A DNA stretch of 64,000 bases from Isochrysis galbana (Eukaryota; Haptophyta; Isochrysidales; Isochrysidaceae), in NCBI GenBank assembly GCA_018136815.1, contig CM030934.1:6083087-6147086 (forward strand). The letters are read 5' to 3'. Position numbers and translations under genes: made by a program. The notes below the pieces were generated by a model, which was not told where the DNA came from, did not search any database, and was given only the letters and a program-made list of their open reading frames with translations. The stretch's first letter is position 1. Each line of letters begins with the position of its first letter. Shown here in pieces: positions 51,507 to 63,042 of the stretch.

Positions 51507-52253
51507 TAGATGGGAGATACAGGATACTGTATCTGGGGGAGGGGCCAGATACAGCTGTATCTACTGTATCTGGGGGAGCCCCAGACCAGGATACACACCA
51601 CTTCTAGGCTTAAAATGACGATTTTACCATTATAACTGTGCTTCTACTGTTAAAATAGGCGTTTTGCGCGTTAAAATAGGCGTTTTGCGCGTAGTATCAG
51701 TTCACCTCGAGCTGACAACTAATGTCAGTTATCAGTAGCTTGGAGCGGGGAGAAAACAAAACATGCAGTCCCCTTCACTTTCTACAGCCAAAGAAAAAAT
51801 GCATAAAACGAATCCATTTGGGGTTCGAACTCGTATCCAGGACCACTCAACGCAAGGTAGTAGTCACCTGAGCCGCTTGGGGCCCGTTATCGCAAGAGAA
51901 GGGCGATTTGTCGTATTTACATTTGCAGCAAAGACACAGGTGATGACTGATATCAGCTGATATGCTGATATTCTGCTGTTTGAGGTGATGTCAGCTGATG
52001 GACCTCATCAGCTGACATCAGCTACTGATGTCAGATGTCAGTGTTAGCTCGAAGTTGGTGTCAGCTGACGAACTGATTCACCATCACTGGGCTGCGCGGC
52101 CTCCTGCGCGCGCGCCGCGCCTCCGTAACCCCCCCCCCCCGGTATTTGGACTGTATTTGTATCTAGCACTGTATCTGGCCGTATCTGGGAGTTGACCCAG
52201 ATACAGCCGTATCTACCGTATCTGGGGGGCCGATGGCCCGTATCTCCCATGTA
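51507..52253. mobile_element. Non-autonomous TIR element of about 747 bp
   Basis: Left end TAGATGGGAGATAC pairs with right end GTATCTCCCATGTA (13 of 14). Subterminal GATACAGCTGTATCTACTGT and GATACAGCCGTATCTACCGT blocks extend the symmetry. The flanks on both sides carry CTCGCGCCCC (possible target duplication, offset by two bases on the right), and match the family A2 repeat ending, so the element seems to have landed inside an A2 copy. Inside: a doubled TTAAAATAGGCGTTTTGCGCG, a tRNA-like segment, and a cluster of TCAGCTGA palindromes. No transposase. Confidence 0.65.
51819..51884 (-). ncRNA. tRNA-like segment (pol III A/B boxes), SINE-head or decayed tRNA
   Basis: On the minus strand GCGGCTCAGGTGACTACTAC resembles an A box, and 30-40 bases on GAGTTCGAACCCC resembles a B box. 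The acceptor and T stems do not pair well and no proper anticodon loop forms, so this is not a functional tRNA. It lies within the 51507-52253 element. Confidence 0.3.
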
Positions 52254-52513
52254 GGCTCGCGCCCCCCTCACTCCATCGTGGATCGTGGGCTAACCCTAAC
52301 CCTAAGCCGCGTCGAAATCGGCCGTCGCGGCGCCCGAAAGCCGACGAAAGCACGCGCGCTAGGAGGCGCATTGAGCAAGCTGAACATCGGAGAGGATTTC
52401 AAAAGGCAAAAGGTACGCAAGAGGACTCACGAACAACGAGGCCAAACCGATACGATACATCAAAACGAACGGAGGGAGAAGCTTCCCTTTTAGCATCTCT
52501 AGCGCTAGCGGCC

Positions 52514-52620
52514 AGCTAAGTTTATACTTAGTTCGCCCATGGGGGGGCAAGAGCCCCCCCCTCTCTCCTCTCTCCACTCCTCCCCTGCCATGGGGGATGG
52601 GGGAGGAACCACCCATGCTA
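52514..52620 (-). repeat. Repeat family A, short copy
   Basis: Begins with the CTAAGTTTATACTTAG hairpin and continues through GGGGCAAGAGCCCCC to GGGGGAGGAACCACCCATGC. Confidence 0.75.
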
Positions 52621-53376
52621 GCCCGGTCACTCACTATGTGGGGGTGTGGAGGGCACCAGCTGCAATGGGTAAATGAAGGGCTCAATAAGCTCCCTATAGG
52701 TTCCGGTAGGATGGATCAGGATCAGCAAAAAATTGGGGGGTTCTCCGGCGAAATTTGCAAAATACCGAATTTCAGGCCTTCGAAGACGGTGCGCAAAATA
52801 CAATCGGGCCCCCTCCGGTATATTTTTAGTGAGGCCCTTCATGCTTCATGCGAGCCACAAACACAAACATCGAATAGCGAGGAAGCTTGTGACGCCAACT
52901 CACTAATTCCACAAGGCGTGGTTCTATGCACATTGGACCATAAGTCAAACTCGTAATTTTGCACTTCAATGTGAATGTGTGGAACCTCACTACTTTCCCC
53001 ACACACGTGCGCTGGCACCTAGCTAATCACCTACTGCGGAGCAAGGAGTTGGTGGGGGAGGCGGAGTGGTGGGGAATCACCCCCCGCTCAACTAGCCAGA
53101 TAGGCCACATCAACGGCCACAAAGCAGTTAGGCCGCAATGACTGCCGCTGCGGCGCACCTGGGCCACAGCCACAGCCACATCTTCGCTATCTTCTCACTG
53201 GCTGTGCCAGCCATGAAATGTGATAAACCTGCACAACAAGGGGGAATGGTGGAGTAGGCGTCGAGGGGAGGGCCCTCGTCACCTACTGCAGCACTCGCGC
53301 ACAGCCAATGTGCGGACACCTCGCTCCAAACGGTGGCGCGCCCGTTCGCGGCTGTTCCTCGGCCATTCCTCTGCCA
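52621..53376. other. Intergenic, nothing recognised
   Basis: No feature supported. The frame at 52959-53141 reads like protein in places but has no recognised domain. Confidence 0.35.
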
Positions 53377-53718
53377 TCACTCAGCTCCAGCGCGAAGCCA
53401 AAGGGTCTGATGGCCACGCCTATAGGAGGCAACGAGAGGGTATGGTGCGAGGCGAGAGAGAGGCGAGGGCATGCATGAGGGAGGGGGAGGCGAGGCGGAG
53501 GGGGGGAAAGCGAGGCGAGGCGCAGCGATCAGAGGCGAGGCTGACGGATCGAGCATGACCACTGGCTCGATATGCGACGATACGGAAGGGAAACGATCGG
53601 CGGGAGGCGCGGCTGAGACGGCCGGGAGTGATGGAATGGTGGGCTGGACCACCTCCTCAGCAGAGGAAGGCGGGAGGACGGGCTTGGGCGAGGGCGAGCG
53701 CGACGACGGAACGGACAT
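53377..53718 (-). CDS. Possible Ser/Pro-rich small protein
   Basis: From ATG 53718, about 113 residues: MSVPSSRSPSPKPVLPPSSA, then Pro/Ala/Ser-rich sequence to VASYRRGHQTLWLRAGAE-stop. Frame and codon composition are acceptable, but low complexity on a G/A-rich plus strand can produce such frames by chance. No domain. Confidence 0.2.
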   Translation of the reverse strand: MSVPSSRSPSPKPVLPPSSAEEVVQPTIPSLPAVSAAPPADRFPSVSSHIEPVVMLDPSASPLIAAPRLAFPPSASPPPPSCMPSPLSRLAPYPLVASYRRGHQTLWLRAGAE

Positions 53719-53884
53719 GGCTGGGCGGATCTCAAGATATGATATATGATGGGTGAGGGGTATGGAGACGCCCTCCCATACCGCTACAGCCGCCAACGAG
53801 GTTGTCTGAGAGGCATGGGAGGGGACGGCGCGGCGCGGCGACGGCGTGCAGCACCTCCGAAGGTGCTTCGCCTCTTGAGAGATA

Positions 53885-54065
53885 TAACGATTATACTGGT
53901 AGAATAGGAGATTATACTGCTAGAATAGGGGCTTTTACTCCTAGAGAGCGAGCGCCGCCCCCCAAACTTGCAGCCCACTTCTCGAGAGGGCCCAAACTTG
54001 TGACGCGCTCGAGAAGCGGCCCAAACTTCTAGAAAAAGTTCTAGAAGTATTGACCTGGGCCTAGC
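53885..54065 (+). repeat. Repeat family D, copy 2
   Basis: Collinear with 3600-3775 (ATTATACTGCTAGAATAGGG, then CCCAAACTTGTGA, then GTATTGACCTGGGCCTAG). Confidence 0.6.
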
Positions 54066-54089
54066 TCTGTCACTAAGCGCGACTTGCAG

Positions 54090-54603
54090 GCTGAGAAGGA
54101 GAAGAGCAGGGATAAGGAAGAGCTTGAGGCTGCGGCCTTGGTGCAACAGAAGAAGAAGGCCAGAGTGGAACGTGCTCACGACGATACAGAGCGCGCCCGG
54201 GCTCGCGCGGCCGCATTTTCGACGTGTGAGTACGCGTGCAACTGCGGCGTTGTCCCGTGCCCATGGCCCATGGTCGGCATGGAAGTGGAAGCGTTGTCCG
54301 AAGTGTGGACCGAAGCGCGGGTTGTGCAAGGTTAGGGAGTGTGTGGCGGCTCGCAGGGGCAGTGTCTATGCAGGTGAGGCGGGCTCCAACGCTCAGCACG
54401 CACAAGAGGCCGCGGAAGAGGTCGAGGTCGAGCAGTCCGGTGTCCCCGATGTCTCGCGGCGTGAGTGTGGTGGGAGAGGAGCTCGCTGCCGTGAGGCGTA
54501 TGCGTGCGATTCGAGCACGGCTCTTGCGGGTGGTCAAGAATTGGCAATTTCTCTTTTGCTCGGCGTAGGGTGTGTGCGGACCATGCCCCTGATGCCTCTA
54601 TGA
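54090..54603 (+). pseudogene. Possible two-exon fragment, Glu/Lys/Arg-rich
   Basis: After an acceptor (CGACTTGCAG) the segment reads AEKEKSRDKEELEAAALVQQ...ARARAAAFSTC, then a strong GTGAGTAC donor at 54227. A second exon after TGTCTATGCAG (54371) joins in phase and runs to TGA at 54603. Without splicing, another frame crosses a CPKC...CKVREC motif that resembles transposase zinc knuckles. No first exon is visible; a family D repeat lies directly upstream. Remnant or small unknown gene. Confidence 0.3.
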
Positions 54604-54740
54604 GCCCCTTAGCACCTTCCAGCTCTGTTTTAGTGCTTTATAAACAACGTTGTTGAATGAGAAGCTCTAGCCTCTAGGCTCTACTTTAGAGTAGCTCTAG
54701 AGTAGAGGTGGGGCCTTCCACTTCCTCCTCGGGGGCGGCG

Positions 54741-56168
54741 ATGGCCGACGCGAGCCGCTCGTCCTCCTCCGACGACGCCCCGCTTTCGCAACGACTGGCG
54801 GCGCAGCAGCGGCGGGCGCGCGATGCGGCAGCCCCCCTTGCGAAGAAGCGCAAGACAGCGCCCGTGCGCCAGATCGCTGAGGGCGGCACGAGCTCGCGCG
54901 CCGCAAGGAGCGGCCGCGGCAGCTCAGCCGGCCTCCAGGAGGCGACAGGAGATTTCAGCAGCGAGTATGCCACGATCGGCGTGCTTGGCCGGGGCTCGTT
55001 CACCGAGGTCAATTTGCTTCGTCACCGACAGACCTCCCAACTCTTCGTGCTCAAGACGTGCTGCAAGCTCGACGCCCTCTCATACGCTCACCTCAAGGCG
55101 GAGGCAGAGGCAATGCAGGGCGTTGACCACCCGCTGCTCATCGGACCGATGGCCATCTCAAGTCCCCCAGGGCGAGCATCCAACTACTCTCTCCTGCTCC
55201 CGCTCTGTCCTGGCGGCGACCTGCTCCAGCTGTTGCGCCGCCAGCCTGACAGCCGGCTGCCTCCGCATGACACTCGCATCTACTGTGCGATGCTGACGCT
55301 CGGACTGGCTGCGCTGCATGGACATGGGTGAGCCTCGGCGCGATGCCCAGCTTGACACGCAACGTTAGAGCGAGCCGGTCGAACCATGTGGCACTCTCAC
55401 CCACCGGCTGGCTTGCGCAGGTTGGTTTATCGTGACCTCAAAGCAGACAACATTCTCGTGCGCGCCGATGGCTACCTGGCACTGTCAGACTTTGGCTTTA
55501 CGGCCAAAGTGAAGAATTGTGGCAAGGTGAGGGCCGTCGGCGTGTGTCGCTGGATAGTGTGTGGGGTGGCGGGGCGTCACCGCTTCCTTCTATCGCGATC
55601 GCTCGAGCACGTAATGGTGTGCGGCTTTTTTTCCAAAGACGAATACCCCTCCGCCCATCAGGTCAAGGTGGGCACAACGTTGTATCAAGCACCTGAGATC
55701 GTGAAGAAGATGAGACATGGCACGGCAGTCGATTGGTGGGCATTGGGCGTCTTACTGCTTGAAATGCTAACCGGTGAGTCGCCCTTTGCAGTGGCTGTCG
55801 GTGCGATCGAGTCGGCTAGTGGGGAGGCAGGAACGGGCGACGTGATACCTGCTGAGGACAACGAGGCCATCATTGAGGCCAACATTCTCCACCACGTTGG
55901 CGGCGTTCCGGCACGAGCAGCCTCTAACGTCCCGAGCGGCGATCTCTCTGACTTTGTGAGCGCGCTTCTCGACCCGAATCCAACCACGAGGCTGGGAAGC
56001 TCTGGCGGCGCGTCGCAGGTGCGAGCGGCGGCTTGGCTTCGCGATGTCGACTGGGCCGCCCTTGAGAAGTTGTCACTTCCACCACCGCACTTGCCGCCAC
56101 CACTACCAGACGACGTTGATGCCGCGTTGTTCGAGCTGACGACGCGATGCCAGTCGGGCTTCAACTAA
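54741..56168 (+). CDS. AGC-like serine/threonine protein kinase
   Basis: Exons 54741-55327, 55421-55526 and 55662-56168; 399 residues, phases consistent. Kinase landmarks in order: glycine loop LGRGSFTEV, ATP lysine in FVLKTC, GGDLLQLL hinge, catalytic YRDLKADN, DFG in SDFGFTAK, APE in GTTLYQAPEIV, VDWWALGVLLLEM, and a C-terminal DWAALEKLSLPPPHLPPPLP segment like the AGC tail. A disordered basic Ser/Arg/Lys-rich N-terminus (MADASRSSSSDD...AKKRKTAP) may hold a nuclear localisation signal. A 45-residue insert sits between the F and G helices. It is a separate gene from the kinase-LOV protein at 16-20 kb and lacks sensory domains. Substrate unknown. Confidence 0.85.
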
Positions 56169-56604
56169 ATAGGCTTCGGCGAGCAGGCTTGTACAATCTG
56201 TGCGAGGATGTGCGAGGAAGCACTCTCGGTGCCGTTGATGCATTGAGGTGCTAGGCGGCGAGGGCTTGGGAGACGGGCCGCCGCGATTGGCAGTGCCAAC
56301 ACTGCACTCCACTGCCGACTTGCACTGTGGCTCGATGACCACTGCACATGCGCTGGTCGGGTGCCTCGCCACGAGCCACGCACATGATCATCGATACTCA
56401 TGTCTCCTTAGGATTCCTGTAGTGTGTTATTGCTTTTGCTCATGCTGTAGTGTCATGGTCCCTAGTGCGATTGCTCGTCTTGTGACGTACTTTGGTGTTC
56501 CCGTCTGGCATTGCAGCCAGCGCAACGACACAACGGAACCCGATATATCCACCCGTGACACAACAAGCCCAAGCACTGTAAGCCAGACACGCACACCCCA
56601 AACA
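56169..56604. other. Intergenic, 3' flank of the kinase
   Basis: No supported feature. Confidence 0.4.
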
Positions 56605-56820
56605 TTCAAAAGGCCTGCCCGGAACCCGCACTCTGAACCAGGCCCATGGTAGCGCTCGGGGCCGTACCCCGGATACCGAAGAAGAGCAAAAGGGAAAGGA
56701 ATGATGGGGGGAAAGGGAGGAGGTGGAGGGAAGGGGAAGGGAAGAAAAGGCGGTGTCAGCAGGTAGGTAGAGATACCTAGACCTAGTAGGTGTTAGCCCA
56801 GAATCTTCAGATGTTTTTCA
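56605..56820 (+). repeat. Repeat family B, full copy
   Basis: From GCCCGGAACCCGCACTCTGA to CCCAGAATCTTCAGATGTTT; the best-preserved copy in the window. Confidence 0.8.
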
Positions 56821-56924
56821 AAAGCCCTGTTTCCTGTTATGACCGTTGCACCGCCCTAGTCTCCGCCGCCACAGGCACATCGCACATCGCCCGCACTGGC
56901 ACTGGCGGCCATGACGGCAAGAGA

Positions 56925-57042
56925 GGAGGGAGTCGGCGCGCGCTCCATGCCCCTATCGTTTTAACGATAGTTGCACGGGAGGAGTTGAGAGAGGAAGTGG
57001 GGGGGCTCGTGCCTCGTGCCCCCCCCCGGCGAACCAAGGAGA
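56925..57042. repeat. Family H terminus joined to a family A terminus
   Basis: GCGCGCTCCATGCCCCTATC and the CTATCGTTTTAACGATAG palindrome (H, minus), then GGGGGCTCGTGCC...GGCGAACCAAGG (A, plus). Confidence 0.55.
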
Positions 57043-57088
57043 GTTATAGTTATAGTTATAGTTATAGTTATAGTTATAGTTATAGTTA
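57043..57088. repeat. (GTTATA)n hexanucleotide repeat
   Basis: About seven and a half perfect units, directly after a family A terminus. Confidence 0.95.
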
Positions 57089-57541
57089 CATCACTGTTTG
57101 ACCGCCTTACCGGTACCGGGCCCCTCCTCTCCCACCCATCCCTCCCCCCTCCCTGTCTCTCTCCCTTGCTCGGCTCGCCGGCCATGGGTGCCTCCCAGAG
57201 GCCCCTGTCTGCCTGGCGACAAGGGAATGGGGAAATGGACGCACACACAGCTTCCCAGCTTCCCAGCTTCCCGGTTGGCAGGTGGCAGTTGGTTGTTGGT
57301 TGAGTTTATTTTCTAAGATGTGTGTGTGGGTCGCTTTGTCATTTGAAAGCGTATTCCTTGTGTTCTCGTAGTCTCCCTCATCGCCCCTATGACCGCTGAC
57401 GTCTCTTCCCCCCCCCCCCCCCTCCCCCCCACCTGTTTTTAATGGTCTGTCTCCTCTTTTTCCGCTACCCTCCTCGCCGGATCCCGCCGCCTTCCTCTCT
57501 CGTTTTCCGCACGCACGGAAAAACCCTCACGCTATCTCTCC

Positions 57542-57863
<322 letters not shown>

Positions 57864-57874
57864 CCGCACACCGG

Positions 57875-60800
57875 ATGGACGAGCGTGCCACCGCACTGCG
57901 CAAAGCGCTCTCAAGCCGACCCGCCCCCTCCTTCACCTCGAGTGAGCGCGCCTTCCTCGCAGAGATCTTCGGCAGAGAAGAGAGCGAGAAGATGAAGAAG
58001 AAGAAGGTGAAGAAGAAGCCGGCTTCTGCTTCCAAGGGGAAAGGAGGCGCTGTGCCAGGAACGTTTGGGAGCCTCGCGATGGCCAACCGCGCGTCACAGC
58101 ACCAGGCGCACGCGCGCGCGCTCGCGCAACGGCAGCCAGTGCACGAGGAACAGGAGATTGAGCAGAAGCTGCTCGGTGATAAGCAAAAGTACACCGAGCA
58201 GGAGGAGCCGCATTTGGAGGCGCATGAGGCGATAGCCGACATGGAAGGCGAGACCGTCGAGCCCGCCGAGCCGGCCCAACCGTCGGCCAATCCTCCGCCC
58301 ATGAAGAAGAAGGTGAAGCTGCGCAAGACGGGCGCCCTGCCGCCGCCGCCATACGGTGTGGCACAATCGACGGATCCCCCTCACGCTGAGGCAGGCGCTC
58401 CCCGTCAGCCCTCATCCCCACCATCGAAGCGGCGGCCATGGATGCCGAGCTCGCCACAGGCACTGCCGCTCTCGGTGCTGCGCGCAGTCAAGAGGCAGCC
58501 TGATGCCGACTTCTCTGCATCTGTGTTGGCTGCCTTAGCGCCCTGGGAGCCGCGGCAAATTGACCCGGTAGTATCATGTAAGCTAGCGATCGCCTCGGCA
58601 AAGAGCCAGGCCCTGCACCACAAGAAGCAGGTGAGGCGCGCTCTCGCGGAGGCGCAGAGGCCAGGCCCGGCACAGGAGGCGCATGTGACTGAACCCGATG
58701 CCCCGGCTTGGCGTCCACGGTCCGCTCGTGGTGGAGGGCGGGCGGCTGGAGATGGTGCAGATAATCCCGACCAGGAGCATGGCGCTAAGGCGGGCCCTGC
58801 CGGACAGACAAGAGTAGCTACCGCCGCCGCCCCCGTCGGTGGGAGGGCCGCCGCCGCCGCCGTAATTCCACCAAAGGTGTGCTTTCGCGGCGTGCTGCAC
58901 GGTTCTGCGCTGACGATTCACGAGTTCACTGTTGGTGCACACGACTACCCGCCTTTCCGTTTCAAGCTTAGCGTTGGTGCAGCGCGCAGAGGGGTGTCAC
59001 CTGAAGTCGGGGGGCCGTCGCCGACGCTGTGGGTGCAGAGGGAGCGCAGGCCCAATCGCACCTTTTTCGACTGGCGGTCCACGAGCGGCGAGGTGGTCTT
59101 GCTTCCCGACGTGGCGTCAAAAGGCGGCGGAGGCGGACGAGGCGAACGTGGTAATGCTCGCGTTCTCCCCGGGATGTACTACGTGGCCATCGGAGCCAAT
59201 AGCACCGGCCATGGAGGCACGGGCCTCATCCCTCTCGCCTATTCACTGTGCCTGTACGTCGAGGGGCGCGCCGGTGGCGACCCCTCTGGGCCCCTCTTCT
59301 GTGGGCAAGGCGAGAGCACTGGAGCCGATGGTGGCAAATATGTGGGCGAGCATTGGTGCGGCATTCGCCATGGCCAGGGCACACTGACGAGTGCAGATGG
59401 GTACGTGATTCGCGGCGAGTGGCGCCTGGGCAAGGCTTGGAATGTAGCGGGCCAGATGCGTATGACTTGCGCCAAGGACGGCAGTATCGTCTCGGAACAG
59501 TCCCTGGCTCCCGGAGGTGGGACGGTGGCAAAGGCTCTTCCAGGCGCGGGGCTGCCTGCTGTCTTCGATGGCGAGCTGATGGGCGGCTTGCGCAGCGGCC
59601 CTGATGGCGGGTTGGCCTTCTCCGACGGCGATCTTTTGGTTGGGGAGTGGGTCGATGGGGTGTTCACCAGTGGCCGAGTGCGGCACACCTATCCCAATGG
59701 GGACGTGTACGAGGGCGAATGGCGGGCAGGCAAGGGTCGCGGTGTACGGCATGGCAGTGGCACGCTCACACTGGCCGGCGATGCGGGCGTGCTCAAGGGC
59801 GAGTGGAGGGACGATGCGCCCTGGCAGATGCAGGGAGCCGAGTGGTGGGCGTCTACTCAAGATGGCGGGTGGAGATACCGGGGCGATTGGCTCAATGGGC
59901 TTCGGCACGGGCACGGCGAAGTGCATCTGAGCTGCGGGGCGAGCTTCGTCGGCTGGTGGCGTGGTGGCAAGTGGCATGGTGCAGGGACACTCATGCTACC
60001 ACCCGTTGCCGAGGCCGAGGGCCACACGTACGCGGCCAAGAGGACCACTGCGACGACGGTAGGCGAGACGGCGCCGAAGGATAGTCGCCCAACTGCCGAA
60101 GGAGGCGGCTCCTCTCGAGGCTACCGCGGCAAGTTTGAGGGGGACTGGATGTCCTGCATCGTGCGCGAGGCGGAGCTTATCCCCGAGGGTGGCACGTTTT
60201 CGGGCGAACTCAAGCTGGGCCTGCGCGAGGGCCAGGGCACGCTCCGCCTTGCCGACGGCAACTCTTACGTCGGCGGTTTTGTTAGTGATCATTATCATGG
60301 GCACGGCACCCTTCAGTCTGCGGAACTTGAGTATAGGGGCGCATGGGAGGCTGGCCAGCGGCACGGCGCCGGACGTGAGTGCCTTGCAACTGCCGGGGGC
60401 GGCTCGGAGATCTTCGAGGGGGAGTGGGTGCGAGGGGTGCGCTCGCGCGGCACTCTGACCGAGGCTGACGGCTCTTACACCAGAGGCGTGTGGGACAACG
60501 GCGCTCTAGACGAGTCGCGCCCGGTACGGCGCAAGTGCGTCTTGCCAAACGGCGACCGGTGGGAGGGAGAATGGGCTGAAGGGCAGCCGCACGGGAGTGG
60601 CACACTCATCACTGTGGCGGGCGACCACTTCAAGGGCCTCTTCGAAAACGGTGTTCTGCGGCAAGATCGGCACGCAGAGGTGAAGGTGGCGATGGAGGGG
60701 GGCATCGTATATGAAGGCGGATGGATTCGGGGCGCCCCCGAGNNNNNNNNNNNNNNNNNNNNNNNNNNNNNNNNNNNNNNNNNNNNNNNNNNNNNNNNNN

Positions 60801-61081
60801 NNNNNNNNNNNNNNNNNNNNNNNNNNNNNNNNNNNNNNNNNNGTTCAACTGGCGGCACGCCCACCCAGTGTCATTCCAGCCCTCTTCTTGGAGTCCAGTT
60901 GCGGGCTCAGGACCGGCAGCGGCCGCCATTTCCGCCTGCACTCGACTCACGATTAGCTGGCTCTGTGTATGGAGCGCACCCACCGCCTCCACCGTCGGCT
61001 GCACCGCGGGGAGGAGATGTCCACATGAGCGACGCTTATGTCGACACTTCCTTGCCGAGGCCCCTGCCTATGGTTCATTGA
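57875..61081 (+). CDS. Large MORN-repeat protein (interrupted by assembly gap)
   Basis: Open from ATG 57875 to the gap at 60743 (956 codons) without introns. Residues 1-340 are charged and disordered, with KKKKVKKK and MKKKVKLRK blocks. Residues about 350-480 form an unassigned beta-rich domain ([20 protein letters not shown] ... [18 protein letters not shown]). From about 485, MORN repeats run to the gap, for example [36 protein letters not shown] and [20 protein letters not shown] arrays typically bind membranes or organise the cytoskeleton or flagellar base. After the gap a frame ends PRPLPMVH-stop at 61081, but frame continuity across 100 N is not evidence, so the C-terminus is provisional. 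Confidence 0.85.
60743..60842. other. Assembly gap (100 N)
   Basis: Lies in the MORN array, where near-identical repeats probably broke the assembly. Confidence 0.98.
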
Positions 61082-61934
61082 GGCTGAGACTAGGACTGGG
61101 CCGGTGCAACGCCCAGTCCTACTCCACCTCCGCGGCAGCACGGCCACTCCGTTAGATGCGTGCATGTTGGGGCGGACAACTTTCTGAGATCTTTGAGGCC
61201 AACGATTTTCTTCTCAGCTCGTGTCATCTCGAATCGTTTGCACTTTCTGCCTCGATGCAGGCATGCTGCTCGCTTGTGAGCTGATTCGTTGTGAAAGATC
61301 CTCGACTCCCATACCCCGAGGCGAATGCTTTTGGATGTCTCCTCACCTCACCTCACTTCCACTCTGGCAGCCCGTCACCGGTGGGCTGCTGTCTATGAAG
61401 CTTGCTTCCGCTTCTTAATCTTGAGACTGGACCCTAAAACAATTCCCTTTGGTTGCACATGAAAGTCCCACCGTTCGATGTAAGTCTTCTAGCCTTATGT
61501 TTTCATCTCGTGACCTCCATTCTGCTGTCGCGGTGCAATGTCGCTGCTAGGTGGTCCACTCGTTTCTACTCTTGACCGTAACGCCTGCACCTGCAAGCTT
61601 ATGCTTTCGCGCCATGGCTGCAACTATCTGCTTGTTCCCTTTTGTGTGCATTTCGCCTGTGCTTGTCGTCTCCTTTCCCTTAGCAATTCTCAATGAGGCT
61701 TTGTGTACTTGCCCGCCGCGAGAGTTGCTGTTCTTTCTTCGCTTGTCCTCTCCCTGTCTGTGTGGCGTGAAACCACTCGTCTTGTGCTCATTCAGCGCTC
61801 TTTGTGGTTCCGACAGTCCCTATAATACTATTGGCTTGTGCTGTGCTTGGTGCTTGCTACTGCACCTCGGTGTTATTGTCATGCCATGTGATACCCGATG
61901 CCTACGCTTATGTGCTTTATATGGATATCAATAA
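61082..61934. other. 3' flank of the MORN gene, no gene seen
   Basis: T-rich, GC-poorer unique sequence, consistent with a 3' UTR and intergenic DNA. The open frame at 61551-61934 has no support. Confidence 0.45.
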
Positions 61935-62410
61935 GAACTATCGTTAAAACGATAGGGTGATGGAGCGCGCGCCGCCCCCCTCACCTGTCGCCGCGACGGA
62001 CGATCGGGCCATGCTCGACGGCCCTTGCACTCGAAGCGCCCACGAGAGGGCGCCCCTCCGACCCAGGTGCGCACGAGACCCGTCCCGTGCCGACCCCAGA
62101 CGGCCGAGCACCAGCAAGACCACCATGGCATGCAAGGCCCACACAACCCACAACCCCTCCCAGCCACCAGTGGCCGCCCACCAACTGAAACTGAGGCAAG
62201 CCGGCTCATAGCCGCATCCCATAGAGAAAGGGAAAGCCGTAAGGCTGGGCCCTTACACAGCCGCGGCACTGACCTCGTGCGCAAGCACGAGGCACAGGCC
62301 TGGCCGGTCATTTTACCAACCCCTTGGTTGGGGAGAACGGTCAAATTGGTGCAGAAAAGTCTGCGCACCAACGGATTGAACTGGCTGGCGGCCTCGATCG
62401 AGCCTCCATA
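61935..62410 (+). repeat. Family H terminus and downstream repeat-like region
   Basis: Starts AACTATCGTTAAAACGATAG then GGAGCGCGCGCCGCC. The following 450 bases carry an open plus-strand frame ending TNGLNWLAASIEPP, of unknown nature. Confidence 0.45.
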
Positions 62411-62480
62411 GAAGACCCTGAAAAAAACATTCTTGAAGGTGTCCGCTAAGTAAGCTATTGTTTACTCACACCCTCCCCTC

Positions 62481-62560
62481 AATTGAGTTTACACTTGGTT
62501 CTTACATGGGAGGGCACGATCCCCCCCCTCTCTCCACTCCTCCCCTGCCGTGGGAAGGGA
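62481..62560 (-). repeat. Repeat family A, terminal fragment
   Basis: TTGAGTTTACACTTGGTTC, GGGCACGATCCCCC, TCTCTCCACTCCTCCCCTGC. Confidence 0.65.
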
Positions 62561-62574
62561 ACCAGCCCCCCCAA

Positions 62575-62728
62575 AAAACATCTGAAGATTCTGGATTCTG
62601 GGCTAACACCTACTAAGTCTAGGAGTCTAGGTACTTCTACCTTCTCGCTGACACCGCCCTTTCTTCCCTTCCCTCCACCTCCTCCCTTCCCCTCCGTCAT
62701 TCCTTTGTCTTCGGTATCCGGGGTTGTC
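62575..62728 (-). repeat. Repeat family B copy, truncated
   Basis: Reverse complement from the T-tail end (AACATCTGAAGATTCTGG) to TGTCTTCGGTATCCGGGG, where family G begins abruptly. Confidence 0.75.
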
Positions 62729-63042
62729 GGAGCGAAGCTCGTTTCCTCTTTGGAAACGAGCCGCGGAGGCGCACCGGCGGCTAGCGCGGCGCACGGTTCA
62801 TCCGGGGAGCCCGGAACGGGCTCATCGGGAGAACGGGGAGGGCAAATGACGGGCATGTGAAATGGACGGGGAAGTGGCACGGAACGCGAATCGGAGGGAC
62901 GGAGGATGTAAGAAAGAAGAAAGGGCGTGGCGAGCAGATACCGCTTGCTTTTGACTCGTATGGACTCGTATGGACTCGAAAGGAAGACTCGGAAGACTCG
63001 GGGCTTGGGGGTACTCAGGGGGCTGCAGGTCACCAACAGGCG
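62728..63042 (+). repeat. Repeat family G, copy 2 (probable LINE 5' region)
   Basis: About 90% identical by eye to 28817-29130. It has cut into or replaced the 5' part of the family B copy, and a LINE reverse transcriptase segment follows 660 bases downstream. Confidence 0.8.

Noticed and set aside
51819-51884. Functional tRNA gene
   Set aside because: A/B boxes are present, but the acceptor and T stems do not pair and no anticodon loop forms; kept only as tRNA-like.
52290-52306. Two to three CCCTAA units resembling telomeric repeat
   Set aside because: Only GCTAACCCTAACCCTAAGCC; too short for an interstitial telomere, and the surroundings are ordinary repeat DNA.
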